From the NCBI GenBank assembly GCA_036566745.1, contig DATCVR010000339.1:9201-73200 (forward strand): DNA of 64,000 nt, read 5' to 3'. Below the pieces are notes generated by a model. The model ran no database searches. It saw nothing but the letters and a program-made list of their open reading frames with translations, and was not told the origin of the DNA. Each line of letters starts with the position of its first letter. Position 1 is the stretch's first letter. The position numbers were made by a program, and so were the translations under genes. This document shows, one piece after another, positions 15,405 to 23,148 of this stretch. This stretch comes from DATCVR01 sp036566745. Its GTDB lineage: Bacteria; Actinomycetota; Actinomycetes; Jiangellales; Jiangellaceae.

Positions 15405-16462
15405 TGAGACGTCCCCGGATCGCCGTCGTCGGCACCGGATGGTGGGCCGCCGCGCATCACATCCCGTCGCTGGCCGGCTACGACGGCGCCGACCTGGTGG
15501 CCTTGTGTGACCCCGAGCGGGCGCGGGCCGACGAGCTGGCAGCGCGGCACGCCGTACCGGCCGTGTACGCCGACCTCGACCAGCTGCTGCACGCGGGTGG
15601 CGTGGACGCGGTCGTGATCGCCACGCCGCACTCGACGCACCACCGGCTGGCCCGGGCCGCCCTCGACGCCGGACTCCACGTGCTGGTGGAGAAGACGATG
15701 ACCACCACCGCCGCGGACGCCTTCGACCTGGTCGTGGCGGCGGAGAAGGCCGGGCTGCACCTCAGCGTCGGATACACCTACCAGCACGCCGCCACGGCCG
15801 AGCTGGCCCGCGCCGCCGTTCAGCAGGAGATCGGTGACCTGGTGCAGGTCGTGGCCGAGTTCGCCTCCGGCACCGAGTCGTTGTTCGCGGCGGCCGGCTC
15901 CGGCGACGAGGGCGACGCGGTGGACGCCCCGCACCCGGTCACGTACTCCGCCCGGCTGGGTGGCGGCCAGGCGCACACCCAGCTCACCCACGTTCTGGGG
16001 ATGGTCTGCTGGGCCACCGGCCGCGAGATCGCCGACGTCATGGCCTTCGTCGACCATCGTGGCCTGGAGGTCGACGTCGACGACGTGGCGGCCTTCCGGT
16101 TCACCGGCGGTGGCACCGGCGTGGTGGCGTCCACGGGGGTGGCCGGCGAGGTCGGCGGGATCCGCCACCACGTGCGCTACCTCGGTACCCGCGGCACGGT
16201 GGAGCAGGACATGTTGTCGGCGCGGGTCGTGGTCCGCCGGGCCGACGGAACCCACACCGTCCACGAGCCGGGCGACGACGGCCGGTCCACCTATCGGGCA
16301 GGTCAGCCGGCCCGCGCGTTCGCCGACCTCGTGGCCGGACGCGGGCCGAACCGCTCGCCGGGCAGGCCGGCGGCGGCCGCGGTCGCGTGCATCGAGGCGG
16401 TGCTGGAGTCGGCTCGATCCGGTCGGGTCGCCTCCGTCGAGCAGCTTCCGCCCCAGACCTGA
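15404..16462 (+). CDS. Gfo/Idh/MocA-family oxidoreductase
   Basis: A 352-residue NAD(P)-dependent sugar or sugar-acid dehydrogenase-type protein. The N-terminal Rossmann domain has VVGTGWWAAAHHIP and VVIATPHSTHH, then the family EK motif in VLVEKTMTTT (about 95-105). The C-terminal alpha/beta domain contains GGGQAHTQLTHVLGMVCW, with a His suited to the active site. Substrate cannot be read from sequence. The start overlaps the upstream stop (TGATG) and has GGAGGG before it, so it is cotranslated with the dehydratase-like enzyme and probably acts in the same branch. It converges with the GH78 gene on the other strand, 7 bp apart. Confidence 0.88.
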   Translation: MRRPRIAVVGTGWWAAAHHIPSLAGYDGADLVALCDPERARADELAARHAVPAVYADLDQLLHAGGVDAVVIATPHSTHHRLARAALDAGLHVLVEKTMTTTAADAFDLVVAAEKAGLHLSVGYTYQHAATAELARAAVQQEIGDLVQVVAEFASGTESLFAAAGSGDEGDAVDAPHPVTYSARLGGGQAHTQLTHVLGMVCWATGREIADVMAFVDHRGLEVDVDDVAAFRFTGGGTGVVASTGVAGEVGGIRHHVRYLGTRGTVEQDMLSARVVVRRADGTHTVHEPGDDGRSTYRAGQPARAFADLVAGRGPNRSPGRPAAAAVACIEAVLESARSGRVASVEQLPPQT

Positions 16463-16469
16463 GCGCCGC

Positions 16470-19400
16470 TCACCAGGTCCGCCGCGCGGCACTCCAGCCG
16501 ACCTCGCCGAGGTGGAACGCCACCGGGACGGCCGGGGCGTCCGCCTGGTAGAGGACGCTGTCCGTGGCGGCGACGTCGTGGCGGAACCGCACCCCGGCCT
16601 CGACGGCGACGACGTCGGCGCGGCCGGCCCAGTCGCCGAGACCCGCCGCCACCCGGTTCCAGCCCGCCGGCCAGACTCGCGCGTACCCCACCCGCTCGCC
16701 CGCGGTGGCGCTGTGCACGCGCAGGACCAGCTCGGGCCGCATCCCATGTGGCGTGGCCAGGCACAGGTCGACCATCGCGTAGCCGAACGTCGCCGTGGTC
16801 AGGTCGAGTGGCTCCGGGAAGTCGATCCGCAGCAGCTGGGGGACTTCGGCGCCGGTGTCGGTGCGACCCGTCGCCCGGACGACCGGCCCGCCGAGCTGCG
16901 CGTGATGGACCGGCATGCAGACGATGCCCTCGGGCAGGACGTCGAGGGCGGCGAGGTCGACGGTCGGGGTGAGCGACCCTGCCTCGACCGCCGCGGCCAG
17001 CCAGCCGCCTCCGCCTCGGACGTCGGACGGCACCGGCGCCCGCGCGGGTGCCTGGAACGGCGGCGTCGGCGCAGGTGACGATGCAGTCGGCGCGGGCCAG
17101 CCGGTCTCGGTGCGGTGGCGTCCGGATCCCAGCTCGACGTCGTCCGTGCCCGGCAGTCGCACCGTCGCCGACGAGCCGACCGGCACCTCCACGTCGACGA
17201 CCAGACGGTCGCCGACGCGCTGCCAGCCGGCCCGGACGGTGCCGCGCACCGTCTCGGTGACCGAGGCCGCCCGGCTCACCCCGTCGACCGGCTGCGGAGC
17301 GACGACGAACGACCGGAACCCCGGTGCCGACGGCCGCACTCCGACCAGCGTCGTCCACACCCATCCGGCGAACGGTCCGCCGAGGCCGACGTGGTCGAGC
17401 GACCCCGTGCCGGTGTTGCGCGGGTCGATCCACCACGACTCCCAGAGCGTTCCCGGACCGTCGACCAGCATCGCGCCCACACCGGGCTGGGCCGGCTGGT
17501 GGATCGCGTCGCTGATCGCCTGCGAGCGCCCCACACCGGCCAGCGCCCGCACGACCGTGCTGGTGGCGCCGAAGCCGGTGGTGATCCGGTTGCCCCGGGC
17601 GTGCATGACCTCGGCGACCCGCGCTCCGAGCAGCCGTGCCTCGGCGGGGGTGGCGAGGCCCGCGGCCATCGCCACGCCGGACGAGCCCTGTGAGCCGTTG
17701 CCCCAGGTGCCGCGCTCGGGGTCGTGGAACACCGCGCGCGCGGAGGCTCGCAGGGTGGCCGCCTGGCCTCGCCGGAGCTCGGCCGCCGGGTCGTCGCCCA
17801 GCGCGGCCTCGAGCTCGGCCAGGCTGTCGAGGGCGTCCAGCGCGGCTCCGGTGTGCAGGACCTCCGGCGGGGTCTGTTCGAGGCCGAGCCAGTCGTGGCC
17901 GTAGCTGATCGCGGCCCCGGACACGACGCCGTCGCGGACGAGTCCGAGCTGGTAGTCGGCCCAGCGCCGCAGGCTGTCGAGGTGGGCCTCGACCACGCTG
18001 CGGTCGCCATAGTGGTGCCAGTGGCCGAGCAGGACGCGTTGCAGCGCCGAGCCCCACACCGGGTCCGGCGGCGTCGCGTCCGGGCGCAGGCTGGGTGCGA
18101 TGGCGGGGAGGGCGCCGTCGTCGCGCTGGCTCGTAGCGAGGTCGCCCAGCCACTTGCGGTAGAAGCCGGCCAGGTCGAGGTGGGCGAGCGCGAGGTCGGT
18201 GGTGGCCGCGGCGTCGCCGGTCCAGCCCGACTGCTCGCGGGTGGGGCAGTCCTCGGGGATGCCGTGGGCGTTGTTGAGCTGCGTCCGGGACGCCGCGGCC
18301 ACGAGCCGTTCGAGCGTGGCGTCGTCACTGCTGAAGCCGGCCAGCCGGGGGAGATCGGAGTGCAGGACCAGCGCGTGGACCTCGACCTCGGCGTCGTCGG
18401 GCAGCCCGATGACCTCGACGTAGCGGAAGCCGTGGAACGCGAACCACGCCTCGGCCTGCTCGCCCGGGCGCCCGGCGGCGGTGTACTCGACGGACTGGCG
18501 GTGCCGGCCGGTGTCGTAGGGCATCTTCAGGTTGGTGGTGTCCACGCCGCCGTCGGGGTGCAGCAGCTCGCCGTGGACCAGGGTGAGCGAGGTGCCCGGC
18601 GGCAGCGCGCTGTGCAGCGTGAGGCGGCTGCGTCCGGCGATGTTCTCGCCCGCGTCGAAGATCCGGCTCCCCGTGGTGGTCCGGCGGAGCTCCCGGGTGC
18701 CGAGCTCGGCGCCCACCCGGATCGGGGGCGCGGGATCGGGCTCGATCCGGCGCGGAAGCAGGGGCACCGGCTCGGTTCCCGTCGTCACGCCGGCCGGTCC
18801 GAGCACCGTCGCCGGTTCGCCGCCGGACGCGTCGGCGGCGTGCCGGCCGTCGTGGGCTTCGACGTAGAACGCCTCGTCGACGACGACCTGGGACCGGCGG
18901 GTGCGCCAGCCCGTCCCGGTGCCGGCGCGATGCACCGAGCCGTCGGGCAGCACCGCGACGACCTCGGCGAGAACGCGCGGATCCAGCCCACTCGCCCGCC
19001 AGTGGCTCGCGCCCAGGACCAGCTCGAGGTCGTTCTGGCCCTCGCGCAGCAGATCCGTGACGTCGTAGGTGCGGCTGAGGGCGCGGACGGGATCGGTGCG
19101 CGACGGCTCGGCGGTGCCCGGATTCACCGCCACGCCGCCGATCGAGGCGCGGTACAGACCTTGTCCGGTGACGTGCAGGCGGGCCCGGATCGGCGCGCCG
19201 GGCAGGACGACGACCCCGGTCACGGCGCTGGTCGAGGGTGCGCCGAGCCACGACGCCGACCAGTCCGCCGCGCTGAACGGCCCGGTCTCGAGCGCCACCG
19301 GATCGGCCCAGGGCGACCACGCGTCGTGCTCGTCACACACCCGGACCGTCCACGCCCACCTGCCGTGTGCGGTCAGCTCGGCGTCCGGCCGGATCCAGGT

Positions 19401-19655
19401 CGACTCCGCGGACTCGACCCGGCCGGAACCCCAGGTCAGTTCGGCGCGAGGGCAGCCGCGCGGGTCGAGTCCGTCCGGCGCGACCCGGATCTCGTACGCG
19501 GTCTGGGCCTGTCCGTCGCGCCACAGGGGGACGACCCACGACAGGCGGGGGCGCGGCTCGATCGCGACGTCCACGAACCGGTCCGGCCGGGCGGGCTGAT
19601 CCGCGGGCGGACGGTCGTCGACCCGCAACCGGATCGGCGCGGGACTCGACGACAT
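16470..19655 (-). CDS. GH78-family alpha-L-rhamnosidase-like protein (second)
   Basis: A 1061-residue GH78-type protein, distantly similar to the one at 10832-14014. N-terminal beta domains include VCDEHDAWSPWADPV and GQNDLELVLGASHWR. The catalytic region has EDCPTREQSGWTGDA, with the acid Glu near 473, and GTLWESWW with the base Glu near 738. The C-terminal about 230 residues form extra beta domains after the usual C-terminal one, with a Pro/Ala-rich linker (about 895-925). No signal peptide. Divergence from the first copy suggests a different rhamnoside. Last gene of a leftward operon of LuxR protein, amidohydrolase and unknown glycosidase-like protein; the gap to the upstream stop is 2 nt and CAGGGGG precedes the ATG. 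Confidence 0.88.
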   Translation of the reverse strand: MSSSPAPIRLRVDDRPPADQPARPDRFVDVAIEPRPRLSWVVPLWRDGQAQTAYEIRVAPDGLDPRGCPRAELTWGSGRVESAESTWIRPDAELTAHGRWAWTVRVCDEHDAWSPWADPVALETGPFSAADWSASWLGAPSTSAVTGVVVLPGAPIRARLHVTGQGLYRASIGGVAVNPGTAEPSRTDPVRALSRTYDVTDLLREGQNDLELVLGASHWRASGLDPRVLAEVVAVLPDGSVHRAGTGTGWRTRRSQVVVDEAFYVEAHDGRHAADASGGEPATVLGPAGVTTGTEPVPLLPRRIEPDPAPPIRVGAELGTRELRRTTTGSRIFDAGENIAGRSRLTLHSALPPGTSLTLVHGELLHPDGGVDTTNLKMPYDTGRHRQSVEYTAAGRPGEQAEAWFAFHGFRYVEVIGLPDDAEVEVHALVLHSDLPRLAGFSSDDATLERLVAAASRTQLNNAHGIPEDCPTREQSGWTGDAAATTDLALAHLDLAGFYRKWLGDLATSQRDDGALPAIAPSLRPDATPPDPVWGSALQRVLLGHWHHYGDRSVVEAHLDSLRRWADYQLGLVRDGVVSGAAISYGHDWLGLEQTPPEVLHTGAALDALDSLAELEAALGDDPAAELRRGQAATLRASARAVFHDPERGTWGNGSQGSSGVAMAAGLATPAEARLLGARVAEVMHARGNRITTGFGATSTVVRALAGVGRSQAISDAIHQPAQPGVGAMLVDGPGTLWESWWIDPRNTGTGSLDHVGLGGPFAGWVWTTLVGVRPSAPGFRSFVVAPQPVDGVSRAASVTETVRGTVRAGWQRVGDRLVVDVEVPVGSSATVRLPGTDDVELGSGRHRTETGWPAPTASSPAPTPPFQAPARAPVPSDVRGGGGWLAAAVEAGSLTPTVDLAALDVLPEGIVCMPVHHAQLGGPVVRATGRTDTGAEVPQLLRIDFPEPLDLTTATFGYAMVDLCLATPHGMRPELVLRVHSATAGERVGYARVWPAGWNRVAAGLGDWAGRADVVAVEAGVRFRHDVAATDSVLYQADAPAVPVAFHLGEVGWSAARRTW

Positions 19656-19657
19656 GC

Positions 19658-21682
19658 TCAGGCCCCCTGGTCGTCGGCGAGGAAGGACAGGAGGTTGACC
19701 GCGATGGTGTCCGGCATGATCGCCATGCCGCCGTACCTGCCGGTGGTGGAGTTGTGGGTGTCCGGCAGGCACAGGTCGAATCGGCCCTCGCGGTAGGCGT
19801 CGAGGGTCGCGGGCAGGTTGTGTGGGCGCCACGAGTCGTCGTCATGATCGAGCAGCCAGCGCACCGCGGCCCAGGTGACGCCCTTCTGGAAGCGTCGCCA
19901 GTCGATCTCCGGATCCGCCTCGGCGAGATCCAGACCATGCGCGATGGCCAGCGCGAATGTCGCCAGCACCTCCCACTGCACGTGGTCGCGTACCCAGTGC
20001 GCGAAGTACCAGTCCGACGAGCACAGGCAGGGCTTGGTGTTGTAGAGCATCGGGGTGTCGCGCGGCTCCCACAGGTGGGTGAACGCGAGCAGGGTACGCA
20101 GCCAGTGGGCCGCGCGAGCCCGGTACCGGGCGTCGCCGAAGACCCGGTGGCCCAGCTCGTAGGCCACCGCGGCGTGACCGGCGGCGAGGAGGTTGGGTGC
20201 GTGCAGGGGCGTCTCCCAGAAGTCGCCACCCTCGGGCCGGTGCAGGTCGAGGCACGCGTCGAGGGCCCGCCGGGCGCCCTCGGCGAAGGCCTTGTCGCCG
20301 GTGGCGTCGTGCAGCTCGAAGAGCCGGATCGCCGGGGTCATGCTCAGGTCGAGGGCGGTGTCGCCGGCCAGGCCCATCGGCGCCACGAGGTCGCGCGCCA
20401 CCACGAAGTCGTCCTTGCTCTTGTGTCGGCCGTCCGGCTCGAAGGCGAAGGTGCCGTCGTCGCGCTGGTGGGACAGCAGCTCGTGCCCCTCGGCACGCAG
20501 TTCGTCGACGCCGGGCTCGACGCGCGGAGGCAGGGTGGCCAGCTGGTCGACCAGGTGCCGGGAATGCGGGCTCTGCGGGAACCGCTCGACGTAGCCCGCC
20601 GCGAACGCGGGCGCGGTGGGACGGACGTCGGTCGGGGTCTGCGCGGGTCCGTAGCCGCGGCCGTCGTGCCAGAGGTGGGTGGTGACCGCCTCGGCGATGC
20701 GGTGCAGGGTCTCCTCCAGCGGCCACCGTGGCGCCGGAGGCTCGGGCAGGCCGTGCCGGAGCACCCAGTCGGTGACGGCGTCGAGGCTGCGTCCGGCAAC
20801 GACGCTGATCTCGGCGCCGAGCTCGATCCGCTGGCCCTTGTGCAGTTCCATCGGCGGATCGGCGTGCCAGCCGTCGCCGGAGAGGTCGCGCGCCTCCGGC
20901 AGCATGAGCCCGAGCAGTGAGTTGTCGCGGCGCTCGACCACGTTCGGCGAGGAGAACACCGGCTGGGGGTGCTCGCGGCTCATGCTGAACCAGCCGGTGG
21001 CGTCCTGGTCGGGATCCCACGACAGCGCCACCGCGGTGCCGTGGTGCGACACCGCCATGACCGGCACCGACACCGTCTGGCGATGGGGGACCGTCCGCAT
21101 CGCCCACGGGTCGCGGAACCAGTCGGTGCCGCTGGTCCACTCCCGGTCCAGCGCCCACTCGACCCCCGGCAGCAGGGCGTCGTCGCGGGCCGCTCCGAAC
21201 GAGCCCTCGCCCACCCGCAGCCAGGGCCCGCGCAGGTAACGCACATAGAGGTCGGCCTGCGACTCCAGCCGATAGTCGAGCCGGAGCCGGGCCGCCGTGG
21301 CGTCGAGGGTGAGGGTGACCCGGCCGGTGATCGCCGGACCGTCGAAGGGCGAGCCGATCCAGCTGCCGAAGGACGTGGTGCGCAGCGCGTCGGCCACCAC
21401 CATCGACCGGACCTCGAACGCCAGCTGCTGCTCGCCTTCGGCGCCGGCGCTCGACTCGACCTCGGCCGCCTCCAGCCGCACCGGCACCGGCGAGTCCCGC
21501 AGCGACAGCTCGCCGAGGTGGTCGAGCACACCCAGCAGGGTGCCGTCCTGAGCGACGAGCTCGGCCCAGCCCCAGCCGGTGGTGCGGCGGTGCGCCTCCA
21601 CCCGCAGGGCGTGGTTGGCGATCACCCGCGTGTCGTGTCCGTACACCGCGTGGCGATAGCGCGGCTGGGCCGGGGTCGGCAT
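19658..21682 (-). CDS. large glycosidase- or lyase-like protein of unrecognised family
   Basis: I do not recognise this 674-residue protein. The first about 320 residues look beta-rich, with a possible super-sandwich (GVLDHLGELSLRDSP, RVTLTLDATAARLRLDYRLE). The rest is helical with repeated Trp/His/Asp motifs such as TTHLWHDGRGYGPAQ, DDFVVARDLVAPMGLAG, GGDFWETPLHAPNLLAAGHA and CLCSSDWYFAHWVRDHVQWE, which suggests an (alpha/alpha) barrel as in GH88, GH105, GH127 or polysaccharide lyases. No signal peptide. It sits between an amidohydrolase and a GH78 enzyme in one operon, so a role in processing an imported rhamnose-containing oligosaccharide is likely. The start MPTPAQPRYRHAVYG follows an AGGAGGCC-like site. 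Confidence 0.75.
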   Translation of the reverse strand: MPTPAQPRYRHAVYGHDTRVIANHALRVEAHRRTTGWGWAELVAQDGTLLGVLDHLGELSLRDSPVPVRLEAAEVESSAGAEGEQQLAFEVRSMVVADALRTTSFGSWIGSPFDGPAITGRVTLTLDATAARLRLDYRLESQADLYVRYLRGPWLRVGEGSFGAARDDALLPGVEWALDREWTSGTDWFRDPWAMRTVPHRQTVSVPVMAVSHHGTAVALSWDPDQDATGWFSMSREHPQPVFSSPNVVERRDNSLLGLMLPEARDLSGDGWHADPPMELHKGQRIELGAEISVVAGRSLDAVTDWVLRHGLPEPPAPRWPLEETLHRIAEAVTTHLWHDGRGYGPAQTPTDVRPTAPAFAAGYVERFPQSPHSRHLVDQLATLPPRVEPGVDELRAEGHELLSHQRDDGTFAFEPDGRHKSKDDFVVARDLVAPMGLAGDTALDLSMTPAIRLFELHDATGDKAFAEGARRALDACLDLHRPEGGDFWETPLHAPNLLAAGHAAVAYELGHRVFGDARYRARAAHWLRTLLAFTHLWEPRDTPMLYNTKPCLCSSDWYFAHWVRDHVQWEVLATFALAIAHGLDLAEADPEIDWRRFQKGVTWAAVRWLLDHDDDSWRPHNLPATLDAYREGRFDLCLPDTHNSTTGRYGGMAIMPDTIAVNLLSFLADDQGA

Positions 21683-21730
21683 CGTGGCCTCCTGGGTTCC
21701 TGGATCGGGCGGGCGGGGCAGCTGGCCCGG

Positions 21731-22630
21731 TCAGGGGAGCGGCGTGGCAGCGGGCACGGTGGAGGGCCGGCGGGTGCGCAGGACCTGGTCGAGGGTGCCG
21801 CCCAGCACGAGCCCCAGCTCGATCGCGTCCCACCACGGTGAGAGGTCGCGCACGACGGCCAGGGACTGGGTGTACGTGAGATGGGTGCGCGCGGCCGGGA
21901 AGTCCGATCCCCAGGCCAGCCGGTGCGCGCCGAAGGCGTGGGCGATCGGCCGGGTGATCCGCTCACGCGCCTCGGCGTACGGAAAGCTCCACGACGGCAC
22001 CGTCAGGTAGTGGTACCCCGAGATCTTGACGTGCACGTTCGGCAGCTCCGCGAGGGCGAGCAGGGCGGCGAGGTCGGCGTCGAAGGTGGGCGAGTCCAGC
22101 CGGACGCCGCCCTGGTGGTGCAGCAGGATCGGCAGGCTCGGATGACGTCGCGCGACCTCACGCAGCGCGGCGAACCAGGCCGGCGTCACCGCGAGCGAGG
22201 CCACCAGGTCGAGCTCGGCCGCCGCGGCGAAGAACTCCAGCCCGTCGTCGTGGGCGAACCATCCGTCGTCGGTGTCGCCGACGTAGTGGGTGAACGCGCC
22301 CAGCTCGTAGCGCTCGACGCTCTCGCGGAGCCGTTCGGCCGCGCCGGGGCGGTGGTGTTCCGGCCGCCACACGCAGTCGACGTCGGCGACCACGACCAGC
22401 CGGTCCGGATGCCGGGCGGCCGCCGCGGCGACGTAGTCGTTGTCGTCGTCGTTGGCGAAGTCGGGGCCGATCTCGTGCCCGATGCGCGCACACACGACGG
22501 CCGCGCGTTCGACGTCGTGCCGGTCCATCTCGTAGAGCAGGGCCTCGACGGAGCCCTTGTGGTCGGCGTCGGGTACCCGCGCGTCGTAGGGCCAGCGTCG
22601 CCAGGCATGGCAGTGGCTGTCGAGGATCAC
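21731..22630 (-). CDS. amidohydrolase_2-family metal-dependent hydrolase
   Basis: A 299-residue TIM-barrel hydrolase. The N-terminus ILDSHCHAWRRWPYD holds the HxH metal motif. Further landmarks are PILLHHQGGVRLDSPTF, NVHVKISGYHYL and LAWGSDFPAARTHLTY with the late catalytic aspartate. Members open sugar lactones or decarboxylate acids; which applies here is open. It differs from the lactonase at 6676-7593, so it may serve the substrate of the linked glycosidases. GTG 22630 is chosen because the VILDSHCH start follows GAGGCCACGA; the frame runs open upstream into the luxR gene. It is 8 nt after that gene's stop. Confidence 0.82.
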   Translation of the reverse strand: MILDSHCHAWRRWPYDARVPDADHKGSVEALLYEMDRHDVERAAVVCARIGHEIGPDFANDDDNDYVAAAAARHPDRLVVVADVDCVWRPEHHRPGAAERLRESVERYELGAFTHYVGDTDDGWFAHDDGLEFFAAAAELDLVASLAVTPAWFAALREVARRHPSLPILLHHQGGVRLDSPTFDADLAALLALAELPNVHVKISGYHYLTVPSWSFPYAEARERITRPIAHAFGAHRLAWGSDFPAARTHLTYTQSLAVVRDLSPWWDAIELGLVLGGTLDQVLRTRRPSTVPAATPLP

Positions 22631-22638
22631 TCGTGGCC

Positions 22639-22971
22639 TCAGATGAGGTGGCGCCGGGCCGCCCAGGCCACGACCTGGATGGTGCTGACGACGCCGAGAC
22701 GGTCGCACATCGCCCGTGAGCGCCGGCGGATGGTGCGGTCGGACAGGTCCAGGCGCCGGGCGATGGCCTCGATGCACAGGCCGTCGGCGAACAGCGAGAG
22801 CAGCGCCAGCTCGTCGACGGTGAAGACGGGCGGACGCGCGCCGTCGGCCGCGGTCACGGTCGAGCCCGCGGCCGGCGCCGTGTCGCCCTCGAGCGGCGGG
22901 CAGACGCGCAGATGCGGGTGTCGGTCCTGCGTGGGGTGGGCCACCGGGGCGGAAGAACGGTTCAGCGTCAT
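22639..22971 (-). CDS. small LuxR-type HTH regulator without sensor domain
   Basis: A 110-residue protein. The N-terminal about 45 residues look disordered (HPTQDRHPHLRVCPPL). The rest is a GerE/LuxR helix-turn-helix: FTVDELALLSLFADGLCIEA, then IARRLDLSDRTIRRRSRAMCDRLG and VSTIQVVAWAARR. No receiver, PAS or ligand domain is visible. It is the first gene of the leftward operon with amidohydrolase, unknown glycosidase-like protein and GH78. It may be a constitutive or partner-dependent activator of that operon. A LacI-type site lies about 105 bp upstream. Confidence 0.82.
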   Translation of the reverse strand: MTLNRSSAPVAHPTQDRHPHLRVCPPLEGDTAPAAGSTVTAADGARPPVFTVDELALLSLFADGLCIEAIARRLDLSDRTIRRRSRAMCDRLGVVSTIQVVAWAARRHLI

Positions 22972-23076
22972 GGCGTCGACCTGTTCGGGAGAGCGGATTT
23001 TCGCCTGATCTGATGTTTCTCAGGTGTGAACGTACGGGGTCTACGCGGTGACGGTCAATCGGTGTTCGGTAACTAT

Positions 23077-23090
23077 TTGATACGGTTCAA
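23077..23090. promoter_or_regulatory. LacI-type operator upstream of the luxR-GH78 operon
   Basis: TTGATACGGTTCAA is a palindrome with the same central layout as the other six sites. A possible leftward promoter (TTGACC at 23053-23058 and TACGTT at 23029-23034 on the minus strand, 18 bp apart) lies between it and luxR, which would put the site upstream of the -35. That geometry differs from the other promoters. Confidence 0.6.
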
Positions 23091-23099
23091 CCAGGTGAA

Positions 23100-23132
23100 C
23101 GGCCCCGGCCGCGACGAGCGCGACCGGGGCCG
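23100..23132 (-). terminator. terminator hairpin of the secreted glycosidase-like gene
   Basis: Perfect 9-bp arms CGGCCCCGG (23100-23108) and CCGGGGCCG (23124-23132) lie 17 bp after the stop of the leftward gene ending at 23149. The minus-strand sequence beyond the stem is TTCACCTGGTT. It should separate this gene from the luxR operon read in the same direction. Confidence 0.6.
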
Positions 23133-23148
23133 AATCTGGCCGGCGGGC

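Noticed and set aside
17724..19796. 690-codon open frame on the plus strand
   Set aside because: Shadow of the second GH78 gene; biased composition only.
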